Positions 23,275-36,708 of a DNA stretch of 64,000 nucleotides are shown in pieces. Each line of letters opens with the position of its first letter. The stretch's first letter is position 1. The notes beneath the pieces are model-generated. The model was not told the origin of the DNA, ran no database searches, and worked only from the letters and a program-made list of their open reading frames with translations. The stretch is from NCBI GenBank assembly GCA_018873245.2, contig JAEMBT020000002.1, positions 4,096,001-4,160,000 on the forward strand, read 5' to 3'. The DNA is from Archegozetes longisetosus (taxonomy: Eukaryota; Arthropoda; Arachnida; Sarcoptiformes; Trhypochthoniidae). Both the position numbers and the translations under genes were made by a program.

Positions 23275-23974
23275 TTAACTTAGAAGACAAATAAATATTT
23301 TAATTTAGATATTTAAAAACCAATTATTTAACTAAATAATAAGTTTTTAATTGTATTTGTTTCAAATGAATACGAAGACATAATACTAAAGCATAAGACT
23401 AATGCATAATATGCAGGTGTATGCAAATAAAGAAGTCATATTAGACATTATTCAATAAATCAATATTAATGTGAAGTACTCATTTAAATATTATTTTGAC
23501 TTTAAACAAAGAAAAATTTGCAACAAAGAACACATGCAAATATGTATGTAATGAGTAGTTGGCGTGGAACAGTAATCTGCGATTTATGAGCTAAAATTCA
23601 AATTGGCAACTTTTGCAATAGCTAACACAGAACTCCGCGTAAAATAATTATTACTCTCGATTTGTCACACGTTCAATCTACACTTCAAATATGATTGATT
23701 ACCGATATGCCAATTGTACAAGACATTATGATGCCTTTATAAATGTTCACATGACTTATGACTAAAGTACTCATAAATTTGTATAATGCACTTAACAATT
23801 GATTTTTTCTCAAAAGTATTTTATTATGAATTCTACCAGAACATGTCCGAGCTATTGATCTGACTTATATATTAAAGAGATTATACTTAAGGTACTATAA
23901 GTTATTGAGTCTATTCTCACAAAGAGAACAAATTTGATCTTGTTTGTTGTCATATAACAAATTTGAGATATATC
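23275..23974. other. intergenic spacer
   Basis: 0.7 kb between the aminopeptidase-like gene and the ionotropic receptor, both on the plus strand. No gene seen. It must contain the polyadenylation site of the former and the promoter of the latter. Confidence 0.5.
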
Positions 23975-25667
23975 ATGTCAAACAAAGCTTCTAATGAAAA
24001 GTTCTCATTTAGAATTGCTGCTAACTATCCGGTAAGTGATAGAACTAGTTTGAAACAATAATAGATTGATTACAAGAAAAGTTTTAAATTCAATGAACAG
24101 AATCCTCCATATTTTTACACAAAAACAAAAGAGATGAATGGAGAAAGTAAAACTATAATCATTAATGGAATTGATTATCATTTAATCAAGACTTTGGTTC
24201 AGTATTTTAACTCATCTTATGAGTTTATTCACGCTAATTGGTCCTGGGGCAAACAAGTAAACGGTTCGTGGAACGGAATGATCGGCAAGATAATTAATAA
24301 TTCGGCAAACATGGCTCTGGGTGCACTTTCTTCGAATTCAGAAAGAGAGAAAGTGGTTGACTTTACGGTTCCTTACTATTACTCTGATATTACATTTTTC
24401 ACCCGTCTAACTAAAATGAGTTCAATAAATGCTGAAACATTATTAATCGAACCATTTTCAAAAGCTGTTTGGTTTTACTTGATTTCCAGTGTAGTTCTGT
24501 CCTCAGTAGCCCTGAAATTTTTCAATCAAAGTTTTAAGGAAACATTTGGAATTATGATGCGGTCTTTGCTACAAAAAGGTGACCAAAACTAAATTACAAG
24601 CTCTCTATGATTGTTTACAAAATCTCTACAAGATTGCAACCACATAGTTATTCAATGGCATTAAATATCATAAACTTATTTTTCTATCAGGAAGTCCATC
24701 GGTTCCTCATTCACTCAGATTTTTTGCCATAATATGGCTTTTATTTGGTTTTATTCTTTCAACATATTATGCATCATTTATTTATCTATTTATGAGTGAA
24801 TTAATACCACGACCAGGAATAGGAAGTATAGAAGAATTAGCGATAGCTGTGAAGAAGGGTGAGTATATACCTGCAACGAGTGGCGGAGGATCTCTTTTCA
24901 ATCAAATCAAAGTAATTGACAATAAATTGAACCAAACATTCTAACTTTAAAACAATCAATTTTCAATAGAGTATTGAATCCTCTCCACTTAATTTCATCG
25001 GAGAAGCTCTCATTGATATAGATCGAGTCGCCAATGCTATGCAATATATGTTGACTAATATGACTAAATTGTCATATATATGTCCGAGACTTTTGATCAA
25101 CGCTCGCTCAAAAATGTTTGAACCCAATTCTTTCAATTTACCACCAAAGAATGGCGAATCTACTTTCATTATGGAACAGTTATCTATAGCTCTTCCGAAG
25201 GACTTCAAGTTCAAAAATCAAATTAACATGTTGTAAGTGTACTGGATGCATTCAGTAAAATTTTGCTTCAGTTCTAATTCTTAATTGATAGCATCAGAAG
25301 ATTGGAGTCAAGCGCACACTTGTATCACTGGGAGAGACTATCAATGAAAGAAAAATTAGGTTTCAACAATCAGACTATGAGTTTGAATCTGAACCAAGTC
25401 GAAGGTTCAAAAGGCTTAGCTCTTGATACTATTAAATACATATTTTATCTCTGGTTTTTTGGGTTCATTTTTGCTGCGTTTGTCCTGACTGTTGAGATGG
25501 TTATCACTAAAATAAGCCCATCGATTATTAAAATAATTGAAAGATTTCTTAGCGACATTTTTAACTATTTTTCTATTGTCATAACGAGAGATTTCAAAAT
25601 TAGGTACTTCTGGTTAGTTAATCATTTTCAAACAAGGCGAAGGATTAATAGAAACTTTGTCCGATAA
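23975..25667 (+). CDS. variant ionotropic glutamate receptor (IR), short form
   Basis: Five exons: 23975-24031, 24101-24578, 24691-24911, 24970-25232 and 25292-25667. All are GT-AG and frame-consistent, giving 464 residues. Ionotropic receptors are ligand-gated cation channels of arthropod chemosensory and other neurons. The order is: first ligand-binding half with 'NPPYFYTKTKE', 'GIDYHLIKTLVQYF', 'GSWNGMIGKI' and 'DFTVPYYYSDI'; TM1 (about 'AVWFYLISSVVLSSVALKFF'); pore loop; TM2 ('IIWLLFGFILSTYYASFI'); second ligand-binding half; TM3 ('YIFYLWFFGFIFAAFVLTVE'). It lacks the N-terminal domain of true glutamate receptors and shows no signal peptide, so an upstream exon may be missing. The SYTANLAAF-type gate is reduced to 'STYYASF'. 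It converges tail to tail with the hemopexin-like gene 170 bp away. Confidence 0.88.
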
Positions 25668-25838
25668 TTGAATTATTGATAAATAAATAGTTGAAAAGTT
25701 AGCATAAATATTTATATTAATAATAATCTATAAATTTTTCACTTATAAAGTGAAATAAATAAATATGAAAAAACACTAGATCAAATAAAAATTTTGAGAT
25801 TTTTATAATGAGATACCAAGACCTAAAAAGTCTAGACA

Positions 25839-27003
25839 TCAGTGTTTTTTTAATACTAAAAGAATTGAGAATAATAGCAGAATCGAAGACTCGACACAAG
25901 TTATTCTTCCACTATTACTGCCTTTGGTGGCTTCTGGTGCTTCTGAATTTGCTCCAATAGCTTCTTTGGTTGCTAGCAAAGGCTCAAATTTTCTTCTAGA
26001 GTTCGTTTGTCCAGTCGGTTCACTATTAGTCCTAAGTGATAGTTTATCTGAAATCGTAGTCAATCCTCTCAAACATCCAAATAGTTCCTTGTTTTCGCGC
26101 CATTCATCACACTGTTGAAACATTTTTCAGCATTTATTGATAAAGTTCTTAAAATATAGGCTCTAGTCTCATTTAACACTTACATAATTACCGCTTTTGG
26201 GAGCGTTAAAGTCGCGCAAACAGTATTTATCTTCTTTAAAAATATAGATATTGAACTCTCCGATAGGCTTTTCTTTAGGCCACGTGAAGGCTGCGTCTAT
26301 ATAGGGCGGAAAGTTCTCGCCAAATTTTCCACCGATATATCCGTTAGAATTGCCGATCGGATCCAAATCATCAGTTTTTGTAGAATAGTAAAAGACCTAT
26401 GAAATCAAAAATAATAAAATAGATTTGGATAAGATTTGTTGCATACCTTGTCGTCCTTTAAGGCAATGATCATAGGGTTGGTTTGATTTGCATTATGGAA
26501 AGCAGTGGTGAAGCCATTAGTAGGCAATTGGTCCCAATACTCTCCTCCACGACCACCACTCGCAAGTTCTCCATTTTGATCCCACGTCCAAAAGAACTCT
26601 TTCATAAACTTATAAGTTCTATCTTTCTTTGGTCCCTCAAGTATCGTGACAATAGTAGTGTTTCTCTTGATGGGTGCCATATTTTTGTGCCATATCTTTC
26701 CGTGATCTGAAAAGAATGCCTGTCTATCTGGAAGTCCACTCAAATCCCAGTACTCATCATCTCTATATAACCTGACCGTCATATTTGTGAAACGATTGGC
26801 TGAATTGATGACTGGATCAATACAAATAGGGGACTAGACAAAAGTTAAGTTTAGATATATTAATAGGAAACGACCTTCTGAAACTATTCAATCAATAGAT
26901 ATCTTACATCGATATCAGTTGCGTAAAACTGTGTTCGTTTAGCAGCTTTTGCTACACATATGATTGTGAGTGTTCTTATTAAAAATACTAATGGTATGTT
27001 CAT
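25839..27003 (-). CDS. secreted, probably GPI-anchored hemopexin-like protein
   Basis: Four exons: 27003-26908, 26833-26447, 26396-26184 and 26111-25839. All are GT-AG and in phase, giving 322 residues. Residues 1-20 are a signal peptide. The body contains hemopexin-type blade strands: 'VRLYRDDEYWDLSG', 'MAPIKRNTTIVTILEG', 'YIDAAFTWPKEK' followed by 'FNIYIFKEDKYCL', matching the 'IDAAF.w..iyFFkgdkYw' pattern. Exon 4 encodes a low-complexity Ser/Thr/Glu-rich stalk and a final hydrophobic segment (ILLLFSILLVLKKH), the usual form of a GPI-attachment signal; a single-pass anchor is the alternative. There is no peptidase domain, so it is not a matrix metalloproteinase. Hemopexin blades bind haem, matrix or protein partners; the ligand here is unknown. 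A partial relative lies at 8.2-8.8 kb. Confidence 0.72.
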
Positions 27004-28447
27004 TTCCTGAAATTGTTTTAGGATCGCGAATAGGACAGTAACTTGCAAATGAGTTTACAGTAAAAGGAACGCACAAAATATATAATAAAACGCTATTTCG
27101 AGTAGAGATGTTCTGTTTTAGAACTTTATTTTATTGTTGGTAAGATCTCGAGCTGTTATGCATTTAATGCTTTGAAAATAGACCAATATTTAAATGCACG
27201 TACTATTGCTGTTCACACGAGTAAACAGCGGTTTTATTATTGATCTTTATAATACACATAAAGTAATCAACGCTATAATTAGCATTGATTGTGTATCTGC
27301 GTTTTCATTCTATAGGGCGTCCCAAAAGTCAGTATGCTCGCAAACTTAACCGTTGATAGTATACAGAAGTGATGCATTATCATGAGGTGCGTTCTATCAG
27401 ATCATAATATACCGGGTATTGAAAAACCTATAGAATATTTTTTTATAGAAAAGTACACGTGAAATCTGACAAGAAATTGATGCGCATTATAGGTCGGGTT
27501 ACACTTCTGACTGTAATTTAGTTGAAAAGACACATTTTTACAAAGAATAACAAGTAACTTTTCATCTGTCTCAAATTTATGATTTTCACACATCAAGGGT
27601 TAAGGCAGATGTTCAGAATGTTAATAGGATAATAGATTATTTCTACAACTTATTAGTAATAACACATGAACACGCTTCCAAAACATGAAATCAATATTTT
27701 AGAAAATGATTTTTTCACTCATACTTTGGACGATTATTCATATGAGTAATAACTAACAAGCTGAAACACACTCCCGTCTATACTGCATACCGGCATTGAA
27801 CTCAGATTCAATTGAAAGTAACTATTGCTAAATTAAAAACTTTGAATTAACAATTAAATCTAACACTAGTGGTTTCTCAATTTCGAAGATATTTATTGTC
27901 AAACAAGAGGATAAATGCTTCAATAAGAAGTCTTGTATACAGTTTAAAATTAATTAAAAGTTAAAAGTTGTGAATCATGAAAAAGTGTACAAAAATTGAA
28001 GACTAGTTAACACAACGTTTAACAGATATTAATAACATTAAAATTTAACATGAAAAATTTGAAATTAATACGAAATAATTGGTTTTTTTTTCTCTTAGTA
28101 TTAATTCAATTTGTCTTGAGTCTATTTAATTGTAAAAATTGTTCGTCTTTTCTTAGAAAGTTATATAAACTCATTTAGCTAGTGAGCGAATCATTATATT
28201 CAGTAAATTAACAATCCTCGATAGCAACCAGAAGTGTTGTTTTCATGGCATTTTTTCTATCAGACTATGACTTATAGAATATAAAGATACTTATTTCATA
28301 TTGAAAACATTAATCAAAGCAAATTACAAGTCAAATTTGGCAACAAATTGACCTACATCACAGAGAGGTTAACATAGCAACAGAATTATTCTTGTCTCTA
28401 TCGGGAGTTATTAATTTACTGAGTGCACAATACGGCTATAACGAATA
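27004..28447. other. gene-free interval
   Basis: 1.4 kb with no supported gene. At about 27316 a lone 'GGGCGTCCCAAAAGTC' looks like one end of a mariner-type element, but no partner end is found. Confidence 0.45.
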
Positions 28448-31334
28448 TTATTCCTTTGAACTCAATATTCTTCGCATATCCATTAGAGACAAATGCAAAT
28501 TTTTGTGTAGTAATTCAGCACTAGTTTCAGGACAAGTCTTGTATGAAGATATAGTGAAAGAATACTGATGCGGTTCAATGCCATAGAAGAATGAATAGCC
28601 ACTTTCTATCATGGGTGGAACTGATCCGCAAATATTCCAATAACCAGCACAACTAGTAGATAGGACAAAGTTTCCGTTTCCGCCACTTCTCACATATGAT
28701 GGGTCTTTAAATATTTCGGGAATTTCCATTCCGTTCTCCACAGCTGTTAAATATAGTCCCAGGAGATGACGATCACAACCAAATCCATTAGTAGCATTGG
28801 TCATAGCTTGCTGAAGTTTTTGACCTGCTTTTTGTAGCATAAGGTAGAGTTCACCTTCCTGTAAAATTTCAAAGTTTCAATTTTTACTTTGGATACAAAA
28901 ATTATATAAATTCGTCAAATATAAAACTGCTCGAAATGATTGTACAAATACTTTTACGCTATTTAAAAGGATAATAAAATGGTTTTTTTCTATAGTAAGT
29001 AGTTATTTTAATATTTATCTATTTACAGATTTAGATCCGTCTAAAACTGCTTTTGCAAACTCCACAGACTCTGGAGTACATGCTCTGCAAGTCTCAGTTC
29101 TTCCGTGATAGAACTTTCTTGTGGTTGCCGTGCAATAAGTTGCCGCTGGTTTTCCATGAGTCCGATAATAAGCCAATTGTATTGCTATTTGAATGTAAGC
29201 CTCGGGATGTATTTGATGTTTAGCTGATACGGATCTGCCATATTCTGTGAATATCTTATAAGTAGTTTCTATTGTGTTGCATATTGCTCTATGAGATAAT
29301 TTTGCGAGTTTGATTTCCTCTTCAATTTTATCATCAACTTGAAAGTCAAGCAAATTTGGCTCAATTAGAGTTCGCTTCTTAGTTGGTCCGTTGTAAACTC
29401 CTTTGCATTCGGTTATTGATAGCAATACGTATTGGGCTTCTGTTGCTATCGCCAGACCATCAAATGGTGTATGCTTCAAAATTTAGATCTAGCCAGTTAG
29501 TAATTCTTTTATCATTTCATGTTATTTACTCACTTCAGCATTGGCTGCAAAATTTCCATTCAAGTATCCGATCGGTGTAAACGACTTGTCAGCCCATCTG
29601 TCTTCGCAGTTGCCTAATAGAGCCTGTTGTAGTATCTGAAATACAGTAGTTTAAAAGACCTCATCTGTATTTTTGTTAATTTAAATAAATGAATTGAATG
29701 CTGAAAAAATAACTTGTATTCCAGTTCAAACTGTTTACTAGTTTTAAAGTTTTCTAACTAAATAAAAAATTAGTATAATAATTGTTTTCAATTTTTGTTA
29801 GTCCACTTTGTTATTTAACCAGCAAATTATAGAAACTATAATAATAGTTATTTCATAATCATTTTTTCAACATTCAATTGAGTGCTGTAATTATCTAAAT
29901 TCAAACACTTATAAACAGCTGTTTAATCATGTCAAACCAAGTAATAGGAAGTTATTTGTTTGAAATAAAACTGTTTTGCTATAAATAAACATAAGGTACC
30001 TCCTCTTGAGTGAGCGGTTCGTTATCATCGATCACAGTCACAAATAGCGAGTTCTCAATAGTATTCAAAATTTGTTCATTTTTAGGGTCAAGTGACTTCA
30101 AGTATTGTCTGTTTTGAGCCCATTTGGTTCTATTAGTTGTTGTGAGAGCTCCGACACCAGGTCCTGGTTTAGCTTGTTGCTTACACCAGTTCTCAATATA
30201 ACTCAGTTGAGCTTCAATTTCAGGTGCTGTCAACGGTTCCCCATCTAAGAGGAGATCAAAACTAAATATGTATCCTCTGTAAAGGATTATTATATTTGTC
30301 GGAGCCGTTTGTCCTTCAGACTCTGTTAAAAGAATAAGATATTCAATAAGTTTGTTTTAAAATACAAGGAGAAACCAGAAAAATACATACAGCTAAGCCC
30401 ATTTAACTTAAACACACAGCTAAATGATTTTTAAAACAATTTTAAAGTATGCTTTCATTTTCTATGAATTACTTAAACTCACTAGATACCATTTAACTGC
30501 TTGTCCAAGTTGAAGAGGTTTTACTGTAACTCAAAACTAACCGGTTTTAAAATTTGCTATCAGAGTATCTTTTTGTTCCCCAGGTATTCGACAGGTATTG
30601 AATATACGTTTGAACTGGTACATAGACCATGGCGCGCCTTTGTTTATGATCGGCTTAAGTTGTTCTCTATTGTTAAATAAACGCATTATTAATAAATACT
30701 GAACTATCTCTCGAATTTGTATGCAAAATATTTTATTAATTCCAGTATAACTTTTGTATAACTTGAAACCTACTTTCTTAAAAGATCCCAAAACTGCATG
30801 TGATAATAGATAATCAAAGCAGCTCTCTGTAGTCTAACTCCTGTTTTGATTGGCCAAAAGTCGAAATTCGGTTGAGAGCCAGTCATGTTTGAAAGTGGAA
30901 TCAATGGTAGCCTTTGCTGCAAGTAAGCCAAGTCTTCCCACCACTGCTCGAGCTATTATTTAAAAATATATATATATCAGTACAACTGTTAATTCAATTG
31001 AATAACTATTAATCAGATATACAGCATTGAGTTTAAAATTGTATTCTTACCCAATTTTTGTAATTTTCTGCCCGCTTAACGAGCATTTTCTGCAATTTAT
31101 CTCCGACTCCATTTTCGAAGTTTCTAACAATAGTTTCAGTTATATTATATTCCTCTTCAGTGGCAACAGCTCTGACTGACTCCAGATAAGTGTCCAAAGT
31201 ACTTCTCAAAGAAGGTATCGGCAAATTGGGGAGGCTTTCTTCATTTTCGAATGTCTTATTAGTAGTTGACTTGAAGATAGCGTCTCTTCCAGCCATTCTT
31301 GAGTAAAGCCTTTCAGGCAAATACTGAAGAATTC
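28448..31334 (-). CDS. CROT: peroxisomal carnitine O-octanoyltransferase-like, copy 1
   Basis: Transfers medium-chain acyl groups between CoA and carnitine. Exons: 31334-31051, 30952-30774, about 30698-30542, 30322-30000, 29635-29534, 29473-29027 and 28858-28448. Family blocks in order are 'SLPNLPIPSLRSTLDTYLES', 'EQWWEDLAYL', 'NFDFWPIKTG', 'RTKWAQNRQYL', catalytic His in 'HTPFD', 'AIQLAYYRTHGKP', 'FYHGRTETCRACTPESV', 'GCDRHLLGLYL', 'NFVLSTS' and 'CPETSAE', much closer to CROT than to CRAT or CPT2. Exon sizes match copy 2, except that the exon near 30.6 kb cannot be entered in phase from the preceding one (157 nt after the only usable AG; 155 or 158 needed), so a one-base lesion or error is likely. 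The 5' exon is uncertain: phase-1 candidates with ATG lie at 32268-32247 and 34619-34572. The C-terminus ends SKE, not a peroxisomal signal. Confidence 0.85.
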
Positions 31335-33509
31335 CTGTAAGATAATTCATTTGTGACTTTCAATTGACAATAGACTGAACAACAGAAAGTACATTCAAAT
31401 TTATATTAGTGTGGTTTCAGGTGCAGTGTCACTGTCAATTAGCGAAGATGTAGGAGTGTCTCAAAGGATAGACTATACTTTCTCTAACTGCTTTTATGTA
31501 TTGAAAAATAAATTGAATGCTGCTATCGCTTGAGTGGCACATAACAGCATTTATTGATCTGTATCTATCTTCGTGACTAAACTTACTCTTTAGTATGTTT
31601 TCGCTAAATTTTGCAAGTTTTGATTAGAAATATTTTAAAGCTTTAGATTGAGTATATGTTTGATAATATGTGACCAAGCCAATCAAACAATACTTTCAAT
31701 TGTTTTTACCATGTGATCAGTATTTCTGAGTGTAATATAAACATGCGATAGAGAACACTTCTTAACACCATATAATTGTAGTAGGTTATGACCTCAGGTC
31801 AGTGTATTATTTGAGAAAAATCAAATTATTTGATTCAAATTTTGTCGAATAAGTTTCAAAAAGATGAAATAATTAAGCTCATTTCTCAAATAGTTACTTT
31901 AAAAATTACCCAAATGATTATACTCCCAATTTGTGAAATAAAAAATTGGTCTTGAATAATGATAAATCAATTGGTGATCGAGTGCTTGCTCTTGCACATT
32001 TATACTACATTAAAATGGTGATGACGTAGTAGAAACAATCTAAAGTATTATTTCTAGTATCGCGTGATATTGAAGTTGAAATTTAGGTAAATATTAAGCA
32101 AACTGTTGCTTAATAAAAGGATAGGCATTAGCATATTAAAATTAGCATATTAAACGAGGCAAAACAATCGCTTATTTATCACTTGAGCAAACATTTAATA
32201 TCAGTATCATAATAATTAACTTCATAAAATTATTACGATAACTGACCTTTTTTAATCCTTGCCATCATGTTTGTTTCAAACAATTAAAATACTGTTAAAT
32301 AGACTAATTACAATATTTTTATGTAATAGATTCTAAGAAAATGTTTAGTTTGAAAGCCATCATAAGTAAGGAAATGTCAAACAAGCAGAAACAGAATGAA
32401 CTAAAACTTTAAGAAAGCTTAATCTCATTTTATTACCATATTTTCACTCAAACTGAAGCAATCGATATCATGTAAATGTAATCATATACAACAAATTATA
32501 ACAAACAACTATTGATTTTACCATTTCCCTAATGTACTAGCTAGTTGAGGTTAGATTCTACGAGATATATATACTTTCATTCTCAAATTCTGTATTATTT
32601 TTATAATAACTGACAGAATCTCAATATCATATACCTAAATACAATTATCTATTTTGAAGGCTCAATAATTAATTTATTTTCGGACTATTTCATTTTGTTG
32701 AACTAAGTTATAGAATAAATTAAATGATAAATTTCAATAGCTTTCCACGTTTTTACTATTTATGAAGTCTATGATCTAAACAAACCGCCTTCAATGTGAA
32801 AGTATGCTATTTTTCACTTGGAAAGTTATTGCATTTCAAGGCTAATAAAGATTCTGATTGAGATATCAGTGGAATTAGTCCTATGTTTTATTGAATCTAA
32901 TGATTCATTCGTGAACTAGTATCAAAGGAATGGGTTCTCTCAAGCGTTTATTTCGAAATCATGATGGCACACGTCACACATTAAATCAAATTCGAAAGTC
33001 TCAATTGTCACTTTCGAAAACTTAATGTCTTATTTTACTAGTAGGAAATTAATGTAAATAAAGAAAAGTTTTACAATTTTATGTTTAATGGTAGTAACAA
33101 ACATACTTTTATCTCATAGCAATTTCATTTAATATATATTGTCCTTGTCGGGTTTGTGACTCAAAATGAAACTAGTTTTAAAACCTTATCTAGGTACAAA
33201 TCATATTCTTCTCGATAGTAAACAAGATACCTGGCAATAGATTCTGATAGAACTTTTAAAAACCTATTAACGATTTAAAATCAGAAAATTTTAATCAGTT
33301 GAACTGAATAGATTAAAAAAGTTTTGGATAGCATAAAAAAGCTTTGAGTGCTTGTGCAAGTAAAAAGGTTCAGTGAATCTGATCAAAGGCACTGGCACTG
33401 GTATGATTTTAAGCATATCAACTTTATTATCAATGCCTAGAGTCTAGAGTGAATGTCACTCATAGCTAGTTGTCATATAATAAGTGATATAATAACAGTA
33501 TGTTTACAA

Positions 33510-36500
33510 ATGGATGCCCAAACCAAAGCCAAGTACATATATACTGTAGCTTGTTATTACTGTTTTATTGCATGTGTAAGTTTCCTGTTCATTAAATAAT
33601 TATCAAAATCTACTAAACGCACTTCTCCTCTCCATAGGGCTTATGTTTCAGCATTTTTAACCCTACTCTTATTGACTTGAAAGATTTGTTCAATACCACT
33701 CTGAGACAGGCATCTTTTGCGTTTCCAATTAGGTCTGCCGGCTATGTGTTCGGAACGTTATCATGTGAGTAGAGAAAATTGAGAATTTTTTTCAAGGACA
33801 CAATTGACGATAATAGTACATTATTGAAAGATAATTTGATTTGATCAATAACATTAAAACTATTGAAAAAATGTCCTTGTTTTCAAAATATATACCTATG
33901 CAAGCTATTTAATTTTACATGGAAATCCTGATATTATGTTATTTTTGTGGAAAGATTTTTAGTCTCACTCAATTTAGCATAATTTTCAACTTAAAAGTTA
34001 TTTTTAGAAAATTAATTAGATCTGAACACAAATCCATTGTGGGATTTCCATTTCTATTGACTTATTAGATTATATTTCTTTACGTAAGCATACTTTGGGT
34101 CAGTGTTACCTAAACTCGTTTTAGTGGGTCAAAAGTTATTGTTAGGTAGACTAAATTTAACATTATGGCGCCTTCAAGTTACTCTGGTTATCTCTCACTT
34201 GAAAATCTCTCCTATCACTCACAAATATTAACACAGACTAAGTTTGTTTCTTTCAAATAAGGTGATAAAGCTAACTCTTGAGCATATTATCATTTAATTT
34301 CTTAGGGTTATAAAACTGTTAACAAGAACCACTAGAAAGCTAAGTCCGAAACAATCTCCTTATTGATTCAAGATATACACAAATGAAATAACTTTGAAAA
34401 TATTCACAATAAGTTTTAAAAATTTCCAATCAAATTGAAAAATTTAAGAAAATCAAGATTAAAGTTGAACACTTATAAAAATAATTAAATCTAAGGGCAA
34501 TAGAGTATCTCATATTAGAGATATTAAATAAACTTAATATTAAACTAATAGAGAGCATAGCGAAGTTCTTACCTATTAGCAAGCGTTGTTTCCAATCGAT
34601 GTTGTTGTTTCTTTTCTCCATTATATAAACTTCAAAAAGTATTTGTCTAAAATTCACTCTTAAAACCACAACAAACTTGTCAAACAGTTAAACACAGAAA
34701 TACTGCACACAATTGGACGAAATCACTACGAGAACTAAGTAGGAATCGTGAACTGTTGAGCTAAATCTATTTGTGCTTTAATGAAATAGCAGTTTTACTT
34801 AATGATATCTCAATAGATAAAAACAAGAATTTATAAATAAAAGTTGTCAAACGACTTGAGAATAGAAGCTATTTTCTAAGAAAAGTGTTTCCTAACTCAG
34901 TTTTTTATAAGTGAAAATAACTTGTAATTTGTTGATTAAACTTGAATTTACTCAAGTAAAAATTCCCGATTCTAGCTTTTATACTGAAATCACACATAAA
35001 GCAAATTCCAGTCGTCAACTCGCACTTCATCTCTTATCCTTGTGATAATAGTCATTATTGCAGGGAATAGGATACGTTTAAAACTTGAAATTAAACAATA
35101 AAATAAGCTAGGCAATCAGTTCTCATGTTGTCTGTTCAAGATTACGTAATACTTGTTTATTTATAAATGGGTTTTGAGAAAAACCAAATCAATAACAGGA
35201 TTTTTAGACAATCAAGGGAAACAGAGAGGAAAAAGGACTCATATTATTGATATTGGTTACTGAGTTGTAGAACATAAGGGTTGCCAAAGTTTTGTCTTGA
35301 AGATAGTCTAAATTACACGATGGATCATGTATTTCTGGAGATAGAATTTGTATAAAAGCTTAACCCAGATACAGATCAATTTTATATGCACTTAAAATTT
35401 CTTAAGAGAGAAAACCTGATTTTCGACTAAATTATCAAATAAATTATCATAAAGTTCAAGTCAGTACCACTTTTCTTTTATCTATTAATAGAAACTAAAT
35501 TTTTCCCTTAAGGCGGTCTCATTTCCTCGCTATCGAACCGTCAGTTGGTTTTAATAATATTATTAATTCTGAAAAGTGGCACAATTGTATTAGTTCCCCA
35601 CTGGCGTCATGTATATCAGTTCTACGTGAACGCAGTCTTTAATGGTTTCTTTACTGCTGGGATCGATACCATAGTCAATGTTTGGGTCAATGAAATGTGG
35701 GGCGCAAACGGTGGCCCATATATGCAGGCGCTTCACTTCTTCTTTGGTATCGGATCAATATTAGGCCCAATACTTTCCGAACCATTCCTTTCTCCGACAC
35801 ATAAAAACCAAACTGATTTCCATTTCAATTATATCTATCAATCAAATTTCATAGAAACCGATGCATTTAGAAATTCTTCTGACAATGTCTTCGAAAGCAA
35901 ACTCTATATTCCGTATTCAATATCGGCCTCAACTGCAGTTATATCTTCAATAATATACCTAATTTTGTACATCTTTATGCGCTACCAACCGTCTGAACCA
36001 AATGATACCGCTGACGACAGACAACAACTGGTCAATCAAAGCTCACCGACTTCTGGCAGAAAGTTTAAGTGTCCTGATTGCTCAACAATTTGGATCATTT
36101 CAATCAGTGGATTGTTTCTATTAGTATACGCCGGAACCGAAACCGCATACTTTCAATTCTCAGCCTCATTTGTCACCCAAACTGATCTGCATTTATCCAA
36201 AAACACGGGCGCATATATGGCATCAGTACTCGCTCTATCGTTCACAGTAACCAGAGCTCTCAGCATTTTAATTGCAATACGAATGAGTCCACAACTTATG
36301 ATTTATATGGATTGTTTGACTCTATTCTGTGCAAATATTATTATATTTCTATTTGCCAACACCAATGAAAGCTTTCTTTGGGTCGGAAATGTTATGATGG
36401 GAATCGGATTCGCTTCAGTCTTCCCGAGTTTTTACCCTTTTATTGAGAAAAACTTGAAAATTTCGAACATAATTGGATCAATTTTTCTGTTTTGTGCCGG

Positions 36501-36708
36501 TCTTTCATCTTGCGTTATGCCCCTTATTGTTGGACTATTTATTGAAGATAAACCTCTAATGTTAATCTATTTGAATTTTTCTTGTAACCTACTCACAATT
36601 ATTACTCTTACTGTTTTGCATATCACGGTCAAGGTTAGAACTAAAACATCCGATCTTCTGGTCATAGATGAAACACAACAAACAGAAGAAGAGATAGAAC
36701 AGACATAA
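33510..36708 (+). CDS. MFS sugar transporter, MFSD4/NaGLT1-like
   Basis: Three exons: 33510-33575, 33638-33764 and 35513-36708, GT-AG and in phase, giving 462 residues, about the length of MFSD4 and sodium-dependent glucose transporter 1 proteins. It begins with TM1 ('YTVACYYCFIACGLCFSIF') and 'NPTLIDLKDL', then 'SAGYVFGTLSCGLISS', and the hallmark 'DTIVNVWVNEMWG....GPYMQALHFFFGIGSILGP', which corresponds to the 'D.G.N.....W......M..lHf.FG.Ga...P' block of this family. About 11-12 membrane segments follow, with a hydrophilic central loop (36000-36060) and a charged Glu-rich cytoplasmic tail. The likely role is sodium-coupled or facilitative monosaccharide uptake at the plasma membrane. Intron 2 is 1.75 kb and contains, on the other strand, a candidate first exon of the adjacent CROT gene. 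Confidence 0.88.

Noticed and set aside
25839-27003. Matrix metalloproteinase
   Set aside because: Hemopexin-like blades only; no HExxHxxGxxH catalytic domain or propeptide switch in or upstream of the gene.
27316-27345. Mariner-like end GGGCGTCCCAAAAGTC
   Set aside because: Only one end present; no inverted partner nearby.
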